Below, piece by piece: positions 13,630 to 26,349 of a stretch of DNA of 64,000 nucleotides; position 1 is the first letter of the stretch, and every line of letters begins with the position of its first letter. Source of the stretch: Ascarosepion bandense (Eukaryota > Mollusca > Cephalopoda > Sepiida > Sepiidae). The notes beneath the pieces are model-generated. The model saw only the letters and a program-made list of their open reading frames with translations. It did no database searches and was not told the DNA's origin. A program made the translations under genes and the position numbers. The stretch is from contig JBBBDQ010000443.1 of assembly GCA_037127315.1 (NCBI GenBank), forward strand, positions 392,001 to 456,000, written 5' to 3'.

Positions 13630-15700
13630 GAACTGAAGATAATTCTTCAGCAACAGCAAGAATTCAAGTAGATGTAACAAATGCAACAGATCCTGGGAAC
13701 AGGCAATGCGTCAGTTTCATTTTTGCCATACTCAGTCGCTAACTCAATTAGTAAATTTAATTATGTCCCAGAATTATTGAAACTTTAGAAGGTAAAAGGC
13801 TATTTTTAAAGAAGAATGTTAAGGACGGTTGAATGAAAAGAATATGTCTTAAGAAAATTCTGCCCCGCTGAATTTTGTTTTGCCGAATACTCCAGAACAA
13901 GTTTCATTTAACAAAACTGGATCACTATTATCAAAAAACTTTTGGTGAAAAGAATTCACTTTCTCCTACTTGTTGGCAGGACAAAGATGAAAATTTTGTC
14001 ACATATTTCAGTCATGTCAACTCTGAGTATAAGAAATTTAAACTCTATGAACTATCTACAGGCAGATTTAAATGTCTTATTTTCATTAAAGGGCTGAAAA
14101 ATATGCTTTCAAATTTTTACAAAGCTTGAACAAGATTCAAAGTTAACAATACAGACTGTTGTGAAAGAGTGCAAAAAATTGTCAGTTCAAGGCCTGATGC
14201 AGCAAAAATTGAGGAAAAACGTCACATCAGAAGTACAGCTGATTTAAAAAAAGACAGTAGTACCAAAAGAAAAATCAAAAGTAAAAATACTGCCAAACAA
14301 CCCATGCTATGGTTGTGATATGCTTAATTTCTGAAAGGAATACCTATTTAAAACCAAAAAATGTTTTAATTATGGAAAAACAGGTCACAAATGAAGCTAA
14401 AGCAAAAGAAATATGCAAATTAACTTGCTGAAAGTAGTGTTGCCAGCTAAAAAACTGGAAAGTTAAAATAATAGAAAATTTGTGATGGTAAAGATTAATA
14501 ACTCTGAGATTTCAATTGGATACTGGTAGTGATATTATAATTATTGATGAAAGAACTTGGAACAGAATTGGTAAGCTTAACTTGAAAAAATAAAAAAAAA
14601 CAACAAAGTTGCAAGAGGAATATCTGGCAAGATATTTTTCTTGGGAAAATTGTGTAGCAACGCTCTTTCATGTAAAACTGAAAAAGATGTTTACATATGA
14701 AAAAATTCCAACACAAATTTACAAGGTGTCGATGGGCTAGAATTATTTGGACTATGGAATTGGCTGATTAATTCATTTGGCAGAAAACTTAATTGTTCTT
14801 CAGAGAAAAAAAATTGCAGCTAAAGAAACACTGAATAAGCTAAAATACAAATTCACAAATATTTTCTTAGAGGAGTTGGGAAAATGTTCAAAGGTATTTT
14901 TTCAATTGTGATACAAGTTTTTTAGCCTAAAAGAAATATACCTTTATTTCTACGTTAGTCTATTAACCCTAATCTTGATAGGTTAGATCGTTTATATGAG
15001 AAAGAAAAGCAAGAAGATTCATTTATGTGCAGATTTTTCCAGTTGATTGAATGACCTCCTCATCTCACATGTATATTCTCTACCAACTTCAGAGAATATA
15101 TTTGCCAAATTAAAAGGGTGCTAAAGTGTTTTTTTCTTCTTCCAAAGATTGACCTATCTAAGGCATATCTCCAAAATTGAAGTTAATGAGTAATGCCAGA
15201 AATATTTGACTATGAATACACGTGAATGACTCTACAAATTTAAGATTACCTTTTGGTGTCACCCCAAGTATTTTCCAGCAAATAATGGATACTATATTAG
15301 TTGGACTAGATGACACATTTGCTTACATAGATGACATACTTAGTAAGGATACTACAGAAATACAGCCCATAAAATTTATTCTACAGGTATTTCAGAGACT
15401 ATGTAATTACAGGTTCAAAATCAGTGAACAGAAATGTCAATTCTTTATGGATAAGATTAAATATTTAGGTCAGATAGTCAACAAAAAAAAAAGGAAGAAG
15501 GCCAGATCTTGCTAAAGCAAATACCATTAAAGACATGCCCCCCACCCTCCCAAATTTGGTAACCCTACAATCATCTTTCGGATTAGCAAATTGTTATATT
15601 TGTGTGCCAGAGATGTACAAATTGTGAGCACCACTGAATAATTTACTTTAAAAGGGTGTGAAATAGAATCGGTCAGTGGAATGTCAAAAAGCTTAAAATC
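13630..15700 (+). mobile_element. Ty3/gypsy-like LTR retrotransposon relic, no LTRs seen
   Basis: In order along the + strand are a gag-like stretch (13690-14130), a degenerate zinc-knuckle remnant CFNYGKTGHK near 14362 lacking its second Cys, a protease active site FQLDTGSD near 14510 (changed by frameshift), and RT pieces: IDLSKAYLQ near 15150, LPFGVTPSIFQQIMD (15246), FAYIDDIL (15319) and KISEQKCQFF near 15418. This order is diagnostic of Ty3/gypsy. Many stops and frame changes make it non-functional. I saw no flanking direct repeats. Confidence 0.8.
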
Positions 15701-16074
15701 TTAGCATCTCTTGATCTATTGAGAGTAGGTTGAATTTATTGTAAAATAATTTAGGATCAAGTGTTGAAACAAAGTTAATCAAAAAGAGAACATCTTAATG
15801 TGAAATAAAATTTTTAAAAAAAAGTCGGCAAGAATTTTAGTTTTGAATTTCACAACCTACCCAAAAGATAAATGAACAAAAATACTGAAAAGGTTGATCT
15901 TGAGATTGAGAACTTTTACAATGATATTTACCTTAATCTGTGAAAGGATTGAAATTCTAGTACAAGTGAAAAATGATGCTATTTTTCTCCTTTTTAGTTT
16001 TTTTTTTTTTCCACATTTAATTTTTTATTTCCCCCTTTTTTACTCTCTTTGGTAATTTTTTTTTTCTCCTATAG

Positions 16075-16238
16075 ATGTAGAAGCTACCAATCTGAAGAAG
16101 GGAATATTTTTCAATCCCGATCCCTACATTAAGATGGTGGTGCATCCTGGACGCTCTCTGGCCCAGTTTCCTCATCACAGCAAGCCAGTTCGAACACCAA
16201 TTGAATCAAATACTACCAACCCAAGATGGGAGGGACAG
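16075..16238 (+). CDS. HECW1/HECW2: HECW exon: core of the C2 domain
   Basis: The exon lies between a pyrimidine-rich CTCCTATAG acceptor and a CAG/GTAAAA donor. It encodes ATNLKKGIFFNPDPYIKM, then a PG...FPHH segment and NTTNPRWEGQ. LKKG-FFNPDPY and NPxW are signatures of the HECW C2 domain, where the Asp and Asn side chains in the loops bind calcium or phospholipid head groups. Compared with vertebrate HECW the middle loop (HSKPVRTPIESNTTNP) is similar in length. It enters in phase 1 and leaves in phase 0. This is the clearest family match in the window apart from the exon at 31993. Confidence 0.93.
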
Positions 16239-16704
16239 GTAAAACAAAATTAAAACAACGTTGTTGTTTTTAGCCCTTGCACAGTGTAATCAGTTGAAAC
16301 AGAAACTTATTTCAGATTCTATTTCTAAAATTTTATTTATTCCCCTCACATATACCCAGACACCACCACAAATTTTAAAAAGAGAGTGGGGGGGGGGTAT
16401 ATTTTTGAGTTTTGTAATCCATTCTATTGTATCTGAAAAATCCTCAAAGTTTGTAGATATACCTTTTAAATTTCCTGTTTGATAAGACTTCCCTTGCACC
16501 TTGTTTCCATAAAACTGGCAAAATCTGCACTGTTCGTTTTGCTTCTAGGACTGTTTTAAACCATTGCATCATTTGATATTAATTACTAAGTTTCCCTCAA
16601 GCCTCTTTTCTTATTTTTTTTTGTTTACTAAGAAATGGGTAAACTTTTTCTTATTTTACACTTGAGTATAAAAATGACTTTTATTACTCTCCTAAATTCT
16701 ATGG

Positions 16705-17023
16705 GCAGATGGCTGTATCACAGTGAAACACCAGTTCTCAAATGATCACCAAAATTAAGCAACATAGAGTTCGGTCAGTACCTAGATGGGTGACCACTTT
16801 AGAACATGAGGTACTGTAAGGTTGTATGTGTGGGTAGTGTAATGGATAACAACTCTGAATTGGAAATCTGAGAGCTGAGTTCCAATTCGGTTGGGTTTAT
16901 TATATTCACTTATGAGCAAATAGCCTTGGGAAACATTTGAATACATCTCTTCTCCTGCCAGCTAGGGGTTAATTAGTAGGACTTCTATCAGTAAATGATT
17001 CTCAAAAAAAAAAAGAAAAAAAA
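16705..17023 (+). repeat. Chimeric SINE: 5S rRNA-like head plus tRNA-like unit
   Basis: 16706-16822 resembles a whole 5S rRNA gene, including the box A-like AATTAAGCAACAT and an exact box C GATGGGTGACC. It is followed directly by a tRNA-type unit with A box TAGTGTAATGG and B box-like GAGTTCCAATTC, then the SINE-A body (TATTCACTTATGAGCAAATA, CTTGGGAAA) and an A-rich tail at 17004-17023. Confidence 0.85.
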
Positions 17024-17539
17024 TCTCTTGAAATCTAAAAATATTTCTGGCTTTAAATAACCTGCAAAAGATTAATAAGCCATTAAAAACAAATCGATCA
17101 ATAAATAAATGTTGTTGGTTGTTGATATTAATTCTTAGGGAATTTTTTTATGTAGCCAATTTGGTGGGAATAGATCATAACAATATTTTCAAGAAGTTAT
17201 TTTGAGAGCTACCAAGAATTTGTAATGTACATCATTAATAAATTGACTTTAAAATATTTTTATTCTCATATCATTTGGAATGTATATCATCAAAAAATAA
17301 AATATATCCTATTCTCATACAATGATATCTCAAGTTTAGTGTAAATTAATTACATATTTTTTGCACAATGTTGAAAATTCCTCGATTTGTTGTTTGTACA
17401 CATTTCGGATATTAAATTTTTGTTTATATACATTTTCATTCCACTTTCCCTTGAATGAAATTTCTTCCCCTTGAACACTCTCTTTCTCTTTACTTGCAAG
17501 GCCCTTTCAGGGTGTGGGTGAACTTGGCCCTTCAAAGCT

Positions 17540-17860
17540 TCCTGTCTTTTGTTGCTCTAAGTAATTTTTGCTTCTTTACAACCTCTTTGTTTTTGTAGTA
17601 CTTAAGCTACTAGCCATTGACTCAAACTTATCAAGTTACTTGCTGTTTTCCCTGTTTCTCTTACTTTCAGTGTACCCTGTGAGTGTTAAGTTCTCTAATC
17701 CTTCTTTCCTCATTGTCCAAAATATTTCGCTGCCTCTTTATGATTGTTTCCTTGTATTTTCTATTCACCTTAAAATGTCCTTGTTTCTTACATACTTTCT
17801 TCATGATCGTATCCTATGCGTTCATCAATAAGAAGTGACTCTTTGTCACTTGAAGTCTAT
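17540..17860. repeat. Repeat E copy (unclassified, shared with 33030-33340 and 3650-3740)
   Basis: Shares CCCTGTGAGTG(T/C)TAA(G/A)TTCTCT, TTCTTTC(C/T)TC, TTTC(G/A)(C/T)(T/C)xC and TGTCACTTGAAGTCT with 33030-33340, and a shorter core with 3650-3740. It lies just beside a LINE fragment and may be part of one. Confidence 0.5.
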
Positions 17861-18340
17861 TCTTCATCTATGAAACAGAAATAGTTGCAACATGGGATCT
17901 CTGAGAAAGAGGTTGTAGAGGGGAAAATAATTCGTCAACTGTAAAACTGCATAAATGCTTTTAAACTCTATCAAGGCTAGAAAGAGGTAGCTCCATCCCA
18001 GACATGATAGCAATACTCCATTTTTAGTCTGATCTGATAAAGAATGGAAAAAAAGTCTGGTACTTTTTAGAGTGATATAAGGAGCCAACCGATTTTATAG
18101 GATCTTTATTGATGGATTGTATGGATGAGTTCCACTTGAATTTTGAGACGAATAGTCACAGTAGATGCTCAAAGCAAGAAGTCTTTTTAAGAGTATAACC
18201 ATTCATTGAGTAGGGCCGGCTTAGTGATGAAAAGATACTAGTTTGGTTTTGGAGGTATTGAAAGTTACAAGCCAGTTCCTTTCCGATTCAGTTATGGTCG
18301 GATGAAGGATCAGCTGCCAGGCTCAGGTTATCTAGATTTT
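17840..18340 (-). mobile_element. LINE reverse transcriptase C-terminal fragment (second CR1/Jockey subfamily)
   Basis: Reading the minus strand gives LVTFNTSKT-type sequence, KFKWNSSIQSI, KSVGSLYHS and DELFSPLQPLSQRSHVAT in two or three frames. This is the thumb and C-terminal block of a CR1/Jockey-type LINE, but of a different subfamily from the copy at 9499. It is heavily mutated and short. Confidence 0.6.
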
Positions 18341-18469
18341 GGGAGGTACACTCAACTTGATATATAACTATCTTCATAATCTCAAATCTTACATCCATAA
18401 ACAACCCAATTCAGTAAATCTCAACTTTGGCTCTTGAGCCTTGTATTGAATGAATTCTAGTAAAAAAAA

Positions 18470-18870
18470 AAAATATCCAAGGAAATTTTCCCATATTCAC
18501 TGTTATATTGGAAATTTACACATTGCAAAGCACTGAATTTTTCTTTTGTTTGTTTGTAATGGCTTCTTTTCAATCTCTTAATAGCTTGTTCAATTCCTGA
18601 AAAACATCTTTTACTATTTCTATGTGCCTTTATGTTTGCTTTTGTCATTTGTTACTATGCTATCCAGATAGATGAATTTTTGCTATTAGTTGATTTTGAT
18701 GTCAAGCTCACACCTTGGATTTTCTTTTTTAATCACTGCTTAGTTAGTTTCTTAGTCCTTTCTTTGTGCTTTCCTCAACCACCTTGTCTAATAGTCCTTG
18801 CAGCTTTCCTTCTGACATAAACACTATGTCATCCTTAGAGCTTAAACTTTGAAATAATCAAAGCCGGCAA
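18470..18870 (-). mobile_element. RTE-like LINE fragment
   Basis: On the minus strand a DDIVFMSEGKLQGLLDKV-like segment near 18830 is followed by VKDVFQELNKLL near 18590. These correspond to the YADDxV catalytic motif and the downstream IKRRI...FxxLxxLL region of RTE-type reverse transcriptases. A similar diverged stretch occurs at 33400-33480. Frames are broken. Confidence 0.5.
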
Positions 18871-19017
18871 TACACCGCTCTACTGATACACATAGCATTC
18901 TCATTTTTCATAATATTTACCAAGTTTAGCTTCTTATATCATAGTGTTAAAAAAAATTTTTTAGCTAATTGAATGATGCTTGCTGATTTTGCTATTTCAC
19001 TAAAAATTTATACAGCT

Positions 19018-19069
19018 GATTCTCTTGGTAAAACTTGTGTGTTTGTACACTCACAATACCAAGAGAATC
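19018..19069. repeat. Hairpin, 13-bp perfect stem
   Basis: GATTCTCTTGGTA (19018-19030) pairs with TACCAAGAGAATC (19057-19069) over a 26-nt loop, just before the TG/TA microsatellite. Confidence 0.85.
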
Positions 19070-19070
19070 T

Positions 19071-19071
19071 A

Positions 19072-19104
<33 letters not shown>

Positions 19105-19105
19105 C

Positions 19106-19166
<61 letters not shown>
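19071..19166. repeat. Compound (TG)n/(TA)n microsatellite
   Basis: Alternating TG and TA blocks over about 95 bp. Confidence 0.95.
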
Positions 19167-19169
<3 letters not shown>

Positions 19170-19959
19170 GTATTTAGGCCACAAATTTTCTTTTAGACAT
19201 GTCAGATTAAATAAATTGCAAACATTGTCTACTTATTTTTAATAAAATCCGTTCATATTCACGGATAATGTTTTGCATATTATTATTACTGAAAGATGTC
19301 AGAAACAAATATATATGTTGGATTTACAACTACATTAACTAGATGTCTTACATTGCACTTGTCTGATCATTGATCCATTTCTAGGCATTTACAACAACAT
19401 TCCTGTTTACATTCATAATATAAAAAAATAATGAGATAACACAACTATTCTACACCAAGAAAACAACAAAAGCAAACTACAGATTCTTGAGGCAATATTC
19501 ATTAAAACACTTAAGCCGTCAATTATTAGAATCAGCTGTCAATACTGTAGTAATATTCTAAAGTGTTTGTAAAAAGAACAGTTTTTTCATGCTTTAGCAC
19601 ATGCATGACCATGACATTACAACATATAAAAAAAAAGTCCATTTTGGAGAATTTTCACATTCTAATGAACACTAGCAATTCGTCAACCATTATATTTGAA
19701 GCAGAAAAAAAGTTTACAGTAATTTTTAGCAACACTGTTTTGCAGTTATTTCATGTTACCATAACTCGCACCCCTGAAGATGATGTCGGAAAGAGATTGA
19801 AAGTACTTGGGTACATTGAGAAATGAATGATAACATCTGTCAACATTACAACTCATTTCTGACATATTTCAATAATAATACACAAAATATTATCTGTGAA
19901 TATGAACAGATTTTATTAAAAATAAGCAGATACAATGTTTGCAAGTTGTTTAATCTCAC

Positions 19960-19960
19960 A

Positions 19961-20010
<50 letters not shown>
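19960..20010. repeat. (CA)n microsatellite
   Basis: Uninterrupted CA repeat of about 25 units following CACACTCA. Confidence 0.95.
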
Positions 20011-20012
<2 letters not shown>

Positions 20013-21539
20013 TGTGCATGTGTGCGCAAGTTTCCTTAATATGACAGACCAGGTATTACCAAGTTTTTTATATAATTTTTCACTTGTTCTTATTATATGA
20101 AATTTATATCAAGCCTTAATGATAATACCTTTTCTGTCATTTTTTTTTTTTTCTGCATAAAAAAGATTGCCCAAATACACACACACAGCCTCACTTTAAG
20201 GAACTTAGGGTCTCAAAATTTTATTCATAAATATTAGATTCTTTAAAAATTTATCACTGTTTTGCAAAGGATTTTTTTTTATCCTTTATAATATTAAATA
20301 GCAAATTTTCTGTTATGTTATGTACATGAATCAATGACTAAAAAAAGACAAGAGGAAAACTGTATTTAGTTTCAGCTGACATGTTTCAGCCACTGATGGA
20401 TTTTATAAGGGCAAAAAACGAAAATAAAATCCATTTTATTAATTCATTCCAAACAAGATGATATTCAATGTCAATCATTATCTACTTCATGATTACTCTT
20501 CTATTTCTCTTGCACCTTAGTAATGTTTCTGCTTTCTAGTTTGTTTTTTTTTTGTTTTTGTTTTTTTTTTTTCACACTAATTTCTGTGTTAAAAAAGTGA
20601 GATTGGAAACTAATGTTGACCCATTTAAACTGACTTATGCTTTTTATAACAGTATTTCAATTTTTAAAAAAAAATTTTTATGGTATTTTATATGGTATTA
20701 ACAAAATTTTCAGTGTGTGTTTATTATTGTAAATATAATGTCTGCAGTTTGAATGTTTACCTTTCATTCATCTTAAATATTTTGACAGCAGTTTTCAAAC
20801 TGCTATCTAAATTATAAACTATATAATAGTTTAATAAATTTTAAGCTATGTGTCAATGTATAAAAAAAAAAATCAGTAATCACCAAAAGGCTATTTTCTT
20901 GCTTCTGTTAGAATTAGATGTAATTTTTATTCTTCAAAGTATTTACTCAAATTACCCCCCCCCCCCCACACACACACACACTTTTTTAAAGCCTATCATT
21001 AGTATAAGGACAATTGTACTTACATCAGAAAAAGTTAAAATTTCTAGAGCCCATAATGAGGAAGAAGGGCTTGGAGAATTTAACACCCACAATTCATATT
21101 TAAGCAAGAGTGGGTAAAGGGAAGCTGCAAATAACCTGGTTTATGTAAATGGATGATAGAGCTAATACTAAGTAGATAAATGTTTCTTAGAGCTGCAAAG
21201 GATATAAAGTTATGGAAAGTCATAATCAGCTACATCCTGAATGGTTGTGTACATAAAAGAATCATCCTAATGAAGTTCATGATGCAGTCAAAAAAAAATC
21301 ACTAAAATCAGAACAGTATATCTATAGATATATTTACCAGAAATCAGATTACACCAGTCAATTCTCATTTTTTGTAAATCTTTGTGCTTCAAATCTCAAA
21401 AAGGTTAGATTTTTCTAATCCAAACAATCTACCAAAGAAACAAGCTGCATTATTATATCTCTTTATTCAGGCTCAAATGTTTGTATTGGCTGTTATATAC
21501 ACAGTTTCAGATATTATATCTTGTCACTTGTAAGTGACA

Positions 21540-21815
21540 CATGGCCTCATAGACTAAACAATGGTTCAAACATATGTGGTTCCCTGGCATATTGTGAGTT
21601 CAGTCCAGGAGTGAAGAAAACTGATGAGTATTAACTAATACAAAATATCCTTATTACATGGAAAGTGAAACGAAAACAATCTGACTTTTTCAGATTAAAT
21701 AAAAGGTTTGGTTTGAACTTCCAGTAAGGTTACCATGTATGATAAGATGCCTGAAGAAGGTAAAAGGTTTCACGAGTATAGCAGCCAAGATAAATATACT
21801 GTTTTGAATATTAAA
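21540..21815 (+). repeat. SINE-B copy
   Basis: Second SINE family: B box-like TTGTGAGTTCAGTCC, then AGATTAAATAAAAGGTTTGG and the tail GCCTGAAGAAGG followed by AGCCAAGATAAA. The A-box region is degenerate. Confidence 0.6.
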
Positions 21816-23339
21816 TCTTTATTTCAAGTATTCCAACGTAAGAATTCTGTATATTGGTGGACAGAGGGGGTGATAATTTCTGAATTCTGTAATTAAATTA
21901 AAGCATACTGCTTTATTTTCATAATTTATGCTTCTTGTTTTATATTTAATATTTGCATAAATCATGAAATGAGTAATCTATGTGACTCATGGCAACAACT
22001 ATTTCTCAAGAAAACTAAGATGCCTTTGTATCTTAACAGGAGGAGCATTGACTTGTGTTAAGGAAAAAAATGATTGACCAAAACTCAGAGTTAAATCACA
22101 TACAAATAATTAATTTACGATAAACACAAAATGATATATATACAAAATTTACAATTTTTTGCATTCTAAACAGAAATGTAGAGTTTACTACTGGCAGGTG
22201 AAGTGTTATAAAGGGGAAGGAAGGTGTCAAATATCTTTACCCAGTCAGGATAGCGAATAAGTTTAAGTGCTATACTTTTTGGAAATCCTCAAATGTGTAT
22301 ATAAAGAATAATTATTAGTTTGGTCAATGAAAGAGTCAAAAATATCTATTTACCCATATATTTCCATGAGGTTCTTTTTCAGGTTTTAGTTGGTTGGCAA
22401 CTTTTCTTAGAGATTCTTTCAGCTGAATGCACAGATCCACAAATCGGGCTGGAGTTGATAATGTCAGCAAATCCGGTTAACAACTGACTACTCTCTTCCC
22501 AAAACCTATTTTTATAGGGGCTAACACCTAGTTTGCATATTTTAGAATCCTTTAGAATTCTCTAGATTTTATTCGAATTTTCTCGGACATTCTAACATCT
22601 TCCAAACGTTCTATTTCTAATTTCCTTATTTTTACAACTACTTCATTAATTAAAACTTTTTTGTGATAACAAGTAAGGACTCAAATAAATCCCTTACTAC
22701 AACTTTTTAGACATTATTAATATTATTTTTATATATAAATGCAACACTTGATCTGAACTATTGTTTATAAATACTGAAATTTTTGTCATTTTTCTTCAGA
22801 ACATAGGTGATTATGATTCGTCAGATTTTTCTTTATTTCCTGTGAATTGCTTCTTAGGAAAGAAAGCCGAGTGTTTTCTGTTTTCTAGGTGTTTTCTGTT
22901 GCCTTCTCCGTGATTGAGTCCTGGGTATGACAATAAACTACATTCAATGGCTAGGCCTCTGACCAGGAGATTGGAGATTTTGACAAGCATTGAATCACCT
23001 CTTAATTGCTGTTGTTCCCAAGTCCACATTGACCTGGGATGGTAGCACCTGTTACAGTTCCAGCTATAGGCAAATAGTGACCCCTTCAACAAAACACTAG
23101 GAAAGTATAAAAATATATTTTTATATATAAGAAAAATTAGCACCAATACCTAAAAGAAAACATTTTATCTGTGGTTGAAGGCATATGATTTTGTTAAAAA
23201 TATTTAGATTTCAGCATTAAATAACCCATAGAGGTTGATATACCACAAAACAAAATCAAACTACCAACATGAAAAAAACTTCCAGGGCATTAATCTATAT
23301 CATGTTCTACAATTTAAGTAATCAAATTGTATTCCAAAA

Positions 23340-23960
23340 TATTAGGTTGTCACACACAGCACACTTTATAGGAAATGAATAAAATGCTTTTTCAATGTCG
23401 AATAATTTATTTAGTTGAAATAAGCCCCATGTTGATGAATAACTTTTTTCCAATTCAAATATTTTGATTACCTCTTCCTTATTAGAGAATGCTTTATTGT
23501 ATATGAAAAACTCAAAATGCTTAAATAAGTGATAATCAGTGGGAGTGATATCAGGTAAATATGGAGGATAAGGTAGATTTTTATATTTCAGGTTATGCAG
23601 ATTTTGCACAGTTGATTGAGAAGCGTACGATGATGTGTTGTTGTTGTTCAGCAAAACTGAGACATCAACATCCTTACTCATAAGTCTAGGATATTTCTTT
23701 TTGAATTTTTCCGCATATACACTCGATTTCTCCACAATATGAGATTGCTGTTATTACTTTCCCTTGAGGCAAGAATGAATAAAGAATAACTCCTTTGAAA
23801 GACCAACATACAGTAAGCATTAAGTTTTTAGGTTGCAGTTGTAGGTGTTGGGTATTGTTTTGGTGATTCACTTACATCTGACCACTGACTTACTCTCTTA
23901 ATGTTGTCAAAGAGTATCCATTTCTCATCACATGTAATAATTCAATGCAAAAAGGGTTCT
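23340..23960 (-). pseudogene. mariner-type transposase relic
   Basis: The minus strand reads WSDVSES, then MLTVCWSFKGVILYSFLPQGK near 23830, and LPYPPYLPDITPTDYHLFKHFE near 23570, with FNNxEE-like and FDIEKAF pieces downstream. The order WxxxGVIxYxFLPxG, then PPYSPDLxPTDYHxF, is the DDE core of a mariner transposase. The second Asp region has drifted (VSVLLNNNNTSS for LLHDNARPH) and the frame shifts once near 23730. Confidence 0.8.
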
Positions 23961-24430
23961 TTTTTCCCAGTTTGTACTCATGCAATAACATTACTCAATA
24001 TTTTTCATTGTAATCATTTTCATTGAGCTTATGAGTAACAATATATTCAAAGAAAAATTATCTAAAAAAAAAAAAGTCAGCAATTAGTCAACATTTTTTT
24101 TATATACTAAGGTTACTTTGTTAGACAGCCAGATCAATAACCAACCAAAAAGTGCATCATTTCATGTGTGACACCTAATATAACTTCAACAAAACAATAT
24201 AAAATATACCTATCACCACCACCTAGTAACTGTGTTCCCTAACATTTATGTGCACAAAAGCTGAGTATTATGTACCATGTATTAAATTGTGAAAGCATAA
24301 TAACATTTTTATTACTTCAAAACTCCCAAGAAAATAAAATTTCAACATTAAATGATCCATAAGTGGTCGATATTACAAATCAACCAATATCTGTGATTGA
24401 TTTGTAGTTTAAGGTTTTATTTCTTTTAGA

Positions 24431-24607
24431 CTGGTTACCACTCAAGGCTAGAAAGCCAAATCTATCTTAACTGTTTCTCCTAGTTGCAGGTGAGGAGAAG
24501 ACCTGGACTCAATGGTATTTACGTGAAAGTGAATACAACAAGCGAGCACAGGACTTGAACTCTTATTATTCCACTTTCCAAGCCAATATCCATGACACCA
24601 AACCCAC
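24431..24607 (-). repeat. SINE-A copy, 5' half
   Basis: The minus strand carries the head GTGTCATGGATATTGGCTTG, B box-like GAGTTCAAGTCC, TATTCACTTTCACGTAAATA and the body block near GGTAACCAGTC. Confidence 0.7.
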
Positions 24608-25899
24608 ATCTATAAATTCAGTTTAAATATTGATAAATTTAAGTATATCTACTTTGTCATTATTAAAATGTGCATTTGTATTTTGCTTTTGTTTTTTCAA
24701 CTGAAAATGTACCCATTTGGTTGTTAGCATTGGTTAAAATCATAATCATACCATCCCTTCACCACCACCATTCAACCAATACTCCTAAACTAATTAACTA
24801 ACATTGCTTATTCTCTCTTTATATAATGCCAGAGAGATGATTGTAATATTTCATTGGTTGATTCTTCAGTGGAAATAATTATCACCATGAAACCAGTATA
24901 AAATCAGAAATTAACAACAGGAAAGTGTAACTTTAAACTTAACAAGACTAATAGAAAATAACTTATTGGATATTTTCTTAAAGGTAAGATACAGAAATGT
25001 AAAACTGTCATGTATCTAAAACATCATCTCTATCCATATGTCTTGTCCTTTCACTTTGCTATTTTTTTCTTACCCTCAGCAAGAATTGTTTTATGACCCC
25101 TCTTTGTCTTTATGCTGCTCCTTTCATTGTAAAAGTCTGTAAGAAAAAAAATAATCTGGTCTCATCAATTAAAATTTCAGTTTTAAAAAAAAATAAGTAA
25201 TGATCTCAAAGAAGAAAACTCCTGTGAACTTCATACCATAAAGAAAATAGGAAACCATTCCCTTATCTTTCTCAAGAATGTGTAGTAATTTATGGATAAT
25301 AAAGACAAATCTGAAGAATCATGATCACTTAAATCCTGAAGGGGATATGGTTGGCACACACACACACACACACACACAAATGACATCGCTACACTATTCA
25401 AATACACCAATCGAATGCGTATGTATGTGCGCAATGGCACACATATACATATATATGCCGAGCCCCATACGATTTGCATATGTGTTTGTGTGAGCCCCAG
25501 TAGGCAGACGCGTGTGTGTGTGTCTTTGTGCACGTCAATGGGTGTACGAATGTGTATATACGTCTGACATGACGACAAATTTTACAAAAATATACCAATA
25601 TATGCAGCCATACATATAGCCAATTTTTTAAAAAAAATTAATCAGTTTGTCGATCGCAAGAGCGTGAAACCCAGGGTTACAAACTCACACCTATCTATAT
25701 AAATGTGTCAGCTTTATCAATGATATTGAGCGCTTTCAAATAAGTACCACGCATATATAATATATAAATAATTGCATATATATATATATATATATACTTT
25801 TCACACACACACACACACACACACAGTAATGGCAAGATTAACCATTCCTTTATAAGCAAACATTCAGCATTCTTTTAGCAAGCAGTCAATGCTGCTTTT

Positions 25900-26255
25900 A
25901 GTTGAAATTTATAAAAAATTTTCTTTTAAAATAAATTTTTCAGGAAAAATAGGTTCTTCAAGTCCAATAGCTGTTATTGCTTTTTCCAGTATTGATGGGA
26001 GTTTCCTTCTTTGTCTTTTGTTCATGGTGGTATGGAACATCAGTATTTTTATTATGTCCTTATCTTCTCTTGAAGTTACATCTGATATCCATTTTAGTTG
26101 CTGCTTTTTGTTGAAGTTCTCAAGTGATGTGGCTTCAAACATCTAGTGTAGTTTTTGCTGATTCTGTAATGCCAGTTCATAAGGTTCAAGGAAGAGTGCT
26201 CTTTGCTGAGGCCTACATACTTCACTCACTCAAAGCCATTTTTAACCATCAATCC
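25900..26255 (-). mobile_element. LINE C-terminal fragment, copy related to 1505-1690
   Basis: The minus strand at 26142-25909 reads FNKKQQLKWISDVTSRED, then MNKRQRRKLPSI, a pattern like the QLKWxxHVxRR C-terminus of RTE-type LINEs. The part at 26070-26255 is a diverged duplicate of 1505-1690. No catalytic motifs remain. Confidence 0.5.
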
Positions 26256-26349
26256 AAGAAAGTGGAAGTGGTGTACACACGCACACTAATTGTAGTATTT
26301 ATGAACATTTAATAAAGCAGATTTACATTTAGAATTTTTCTCCAACAAT

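Larger units (their letters stand above)
7897..16074 (+). other. HECW intron (8178 bp)
   Basis: The intron contains a 5S/tRNA SINE (about 8448-8680), an antisense Jockey/CR1-like LINE (9499-11510), a copy of repeat C (11950-12190) and a Ty3/gypsy relic (about 13630-15700). Nothing was recognised in 12300-13600. An AT-rich stretch at 8780-8920 resembles a worn hAT-type terminus but I could not pair it. Confidence 0.7.

Noticed and set aside
16705..16822. Functional 5S rRNA gene
   Set aside because: Several changes from a 5S gene, fused to a tRNA-like SINE, no T-run terminator at the 5S end; a retroposon head.
22380..22640. Region with repeated TTCTAGA/TTCTCGGACATTC-like words, reminiscent of a gypsy LTR
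   Set aside because: No second copy, no TG...CA ends and no primer site seen.
22811..23146. 111-codon minus-strand frame
   Set aside because: No recognisable domain or start context; may be part of an unidentified LTR or repeat, but I could not support it.
25231..25598. Overlapping open frames rich in His, Thr, Val and Cys
   Set aside because: Translations of CA/TG microsatellite-rich DNA.
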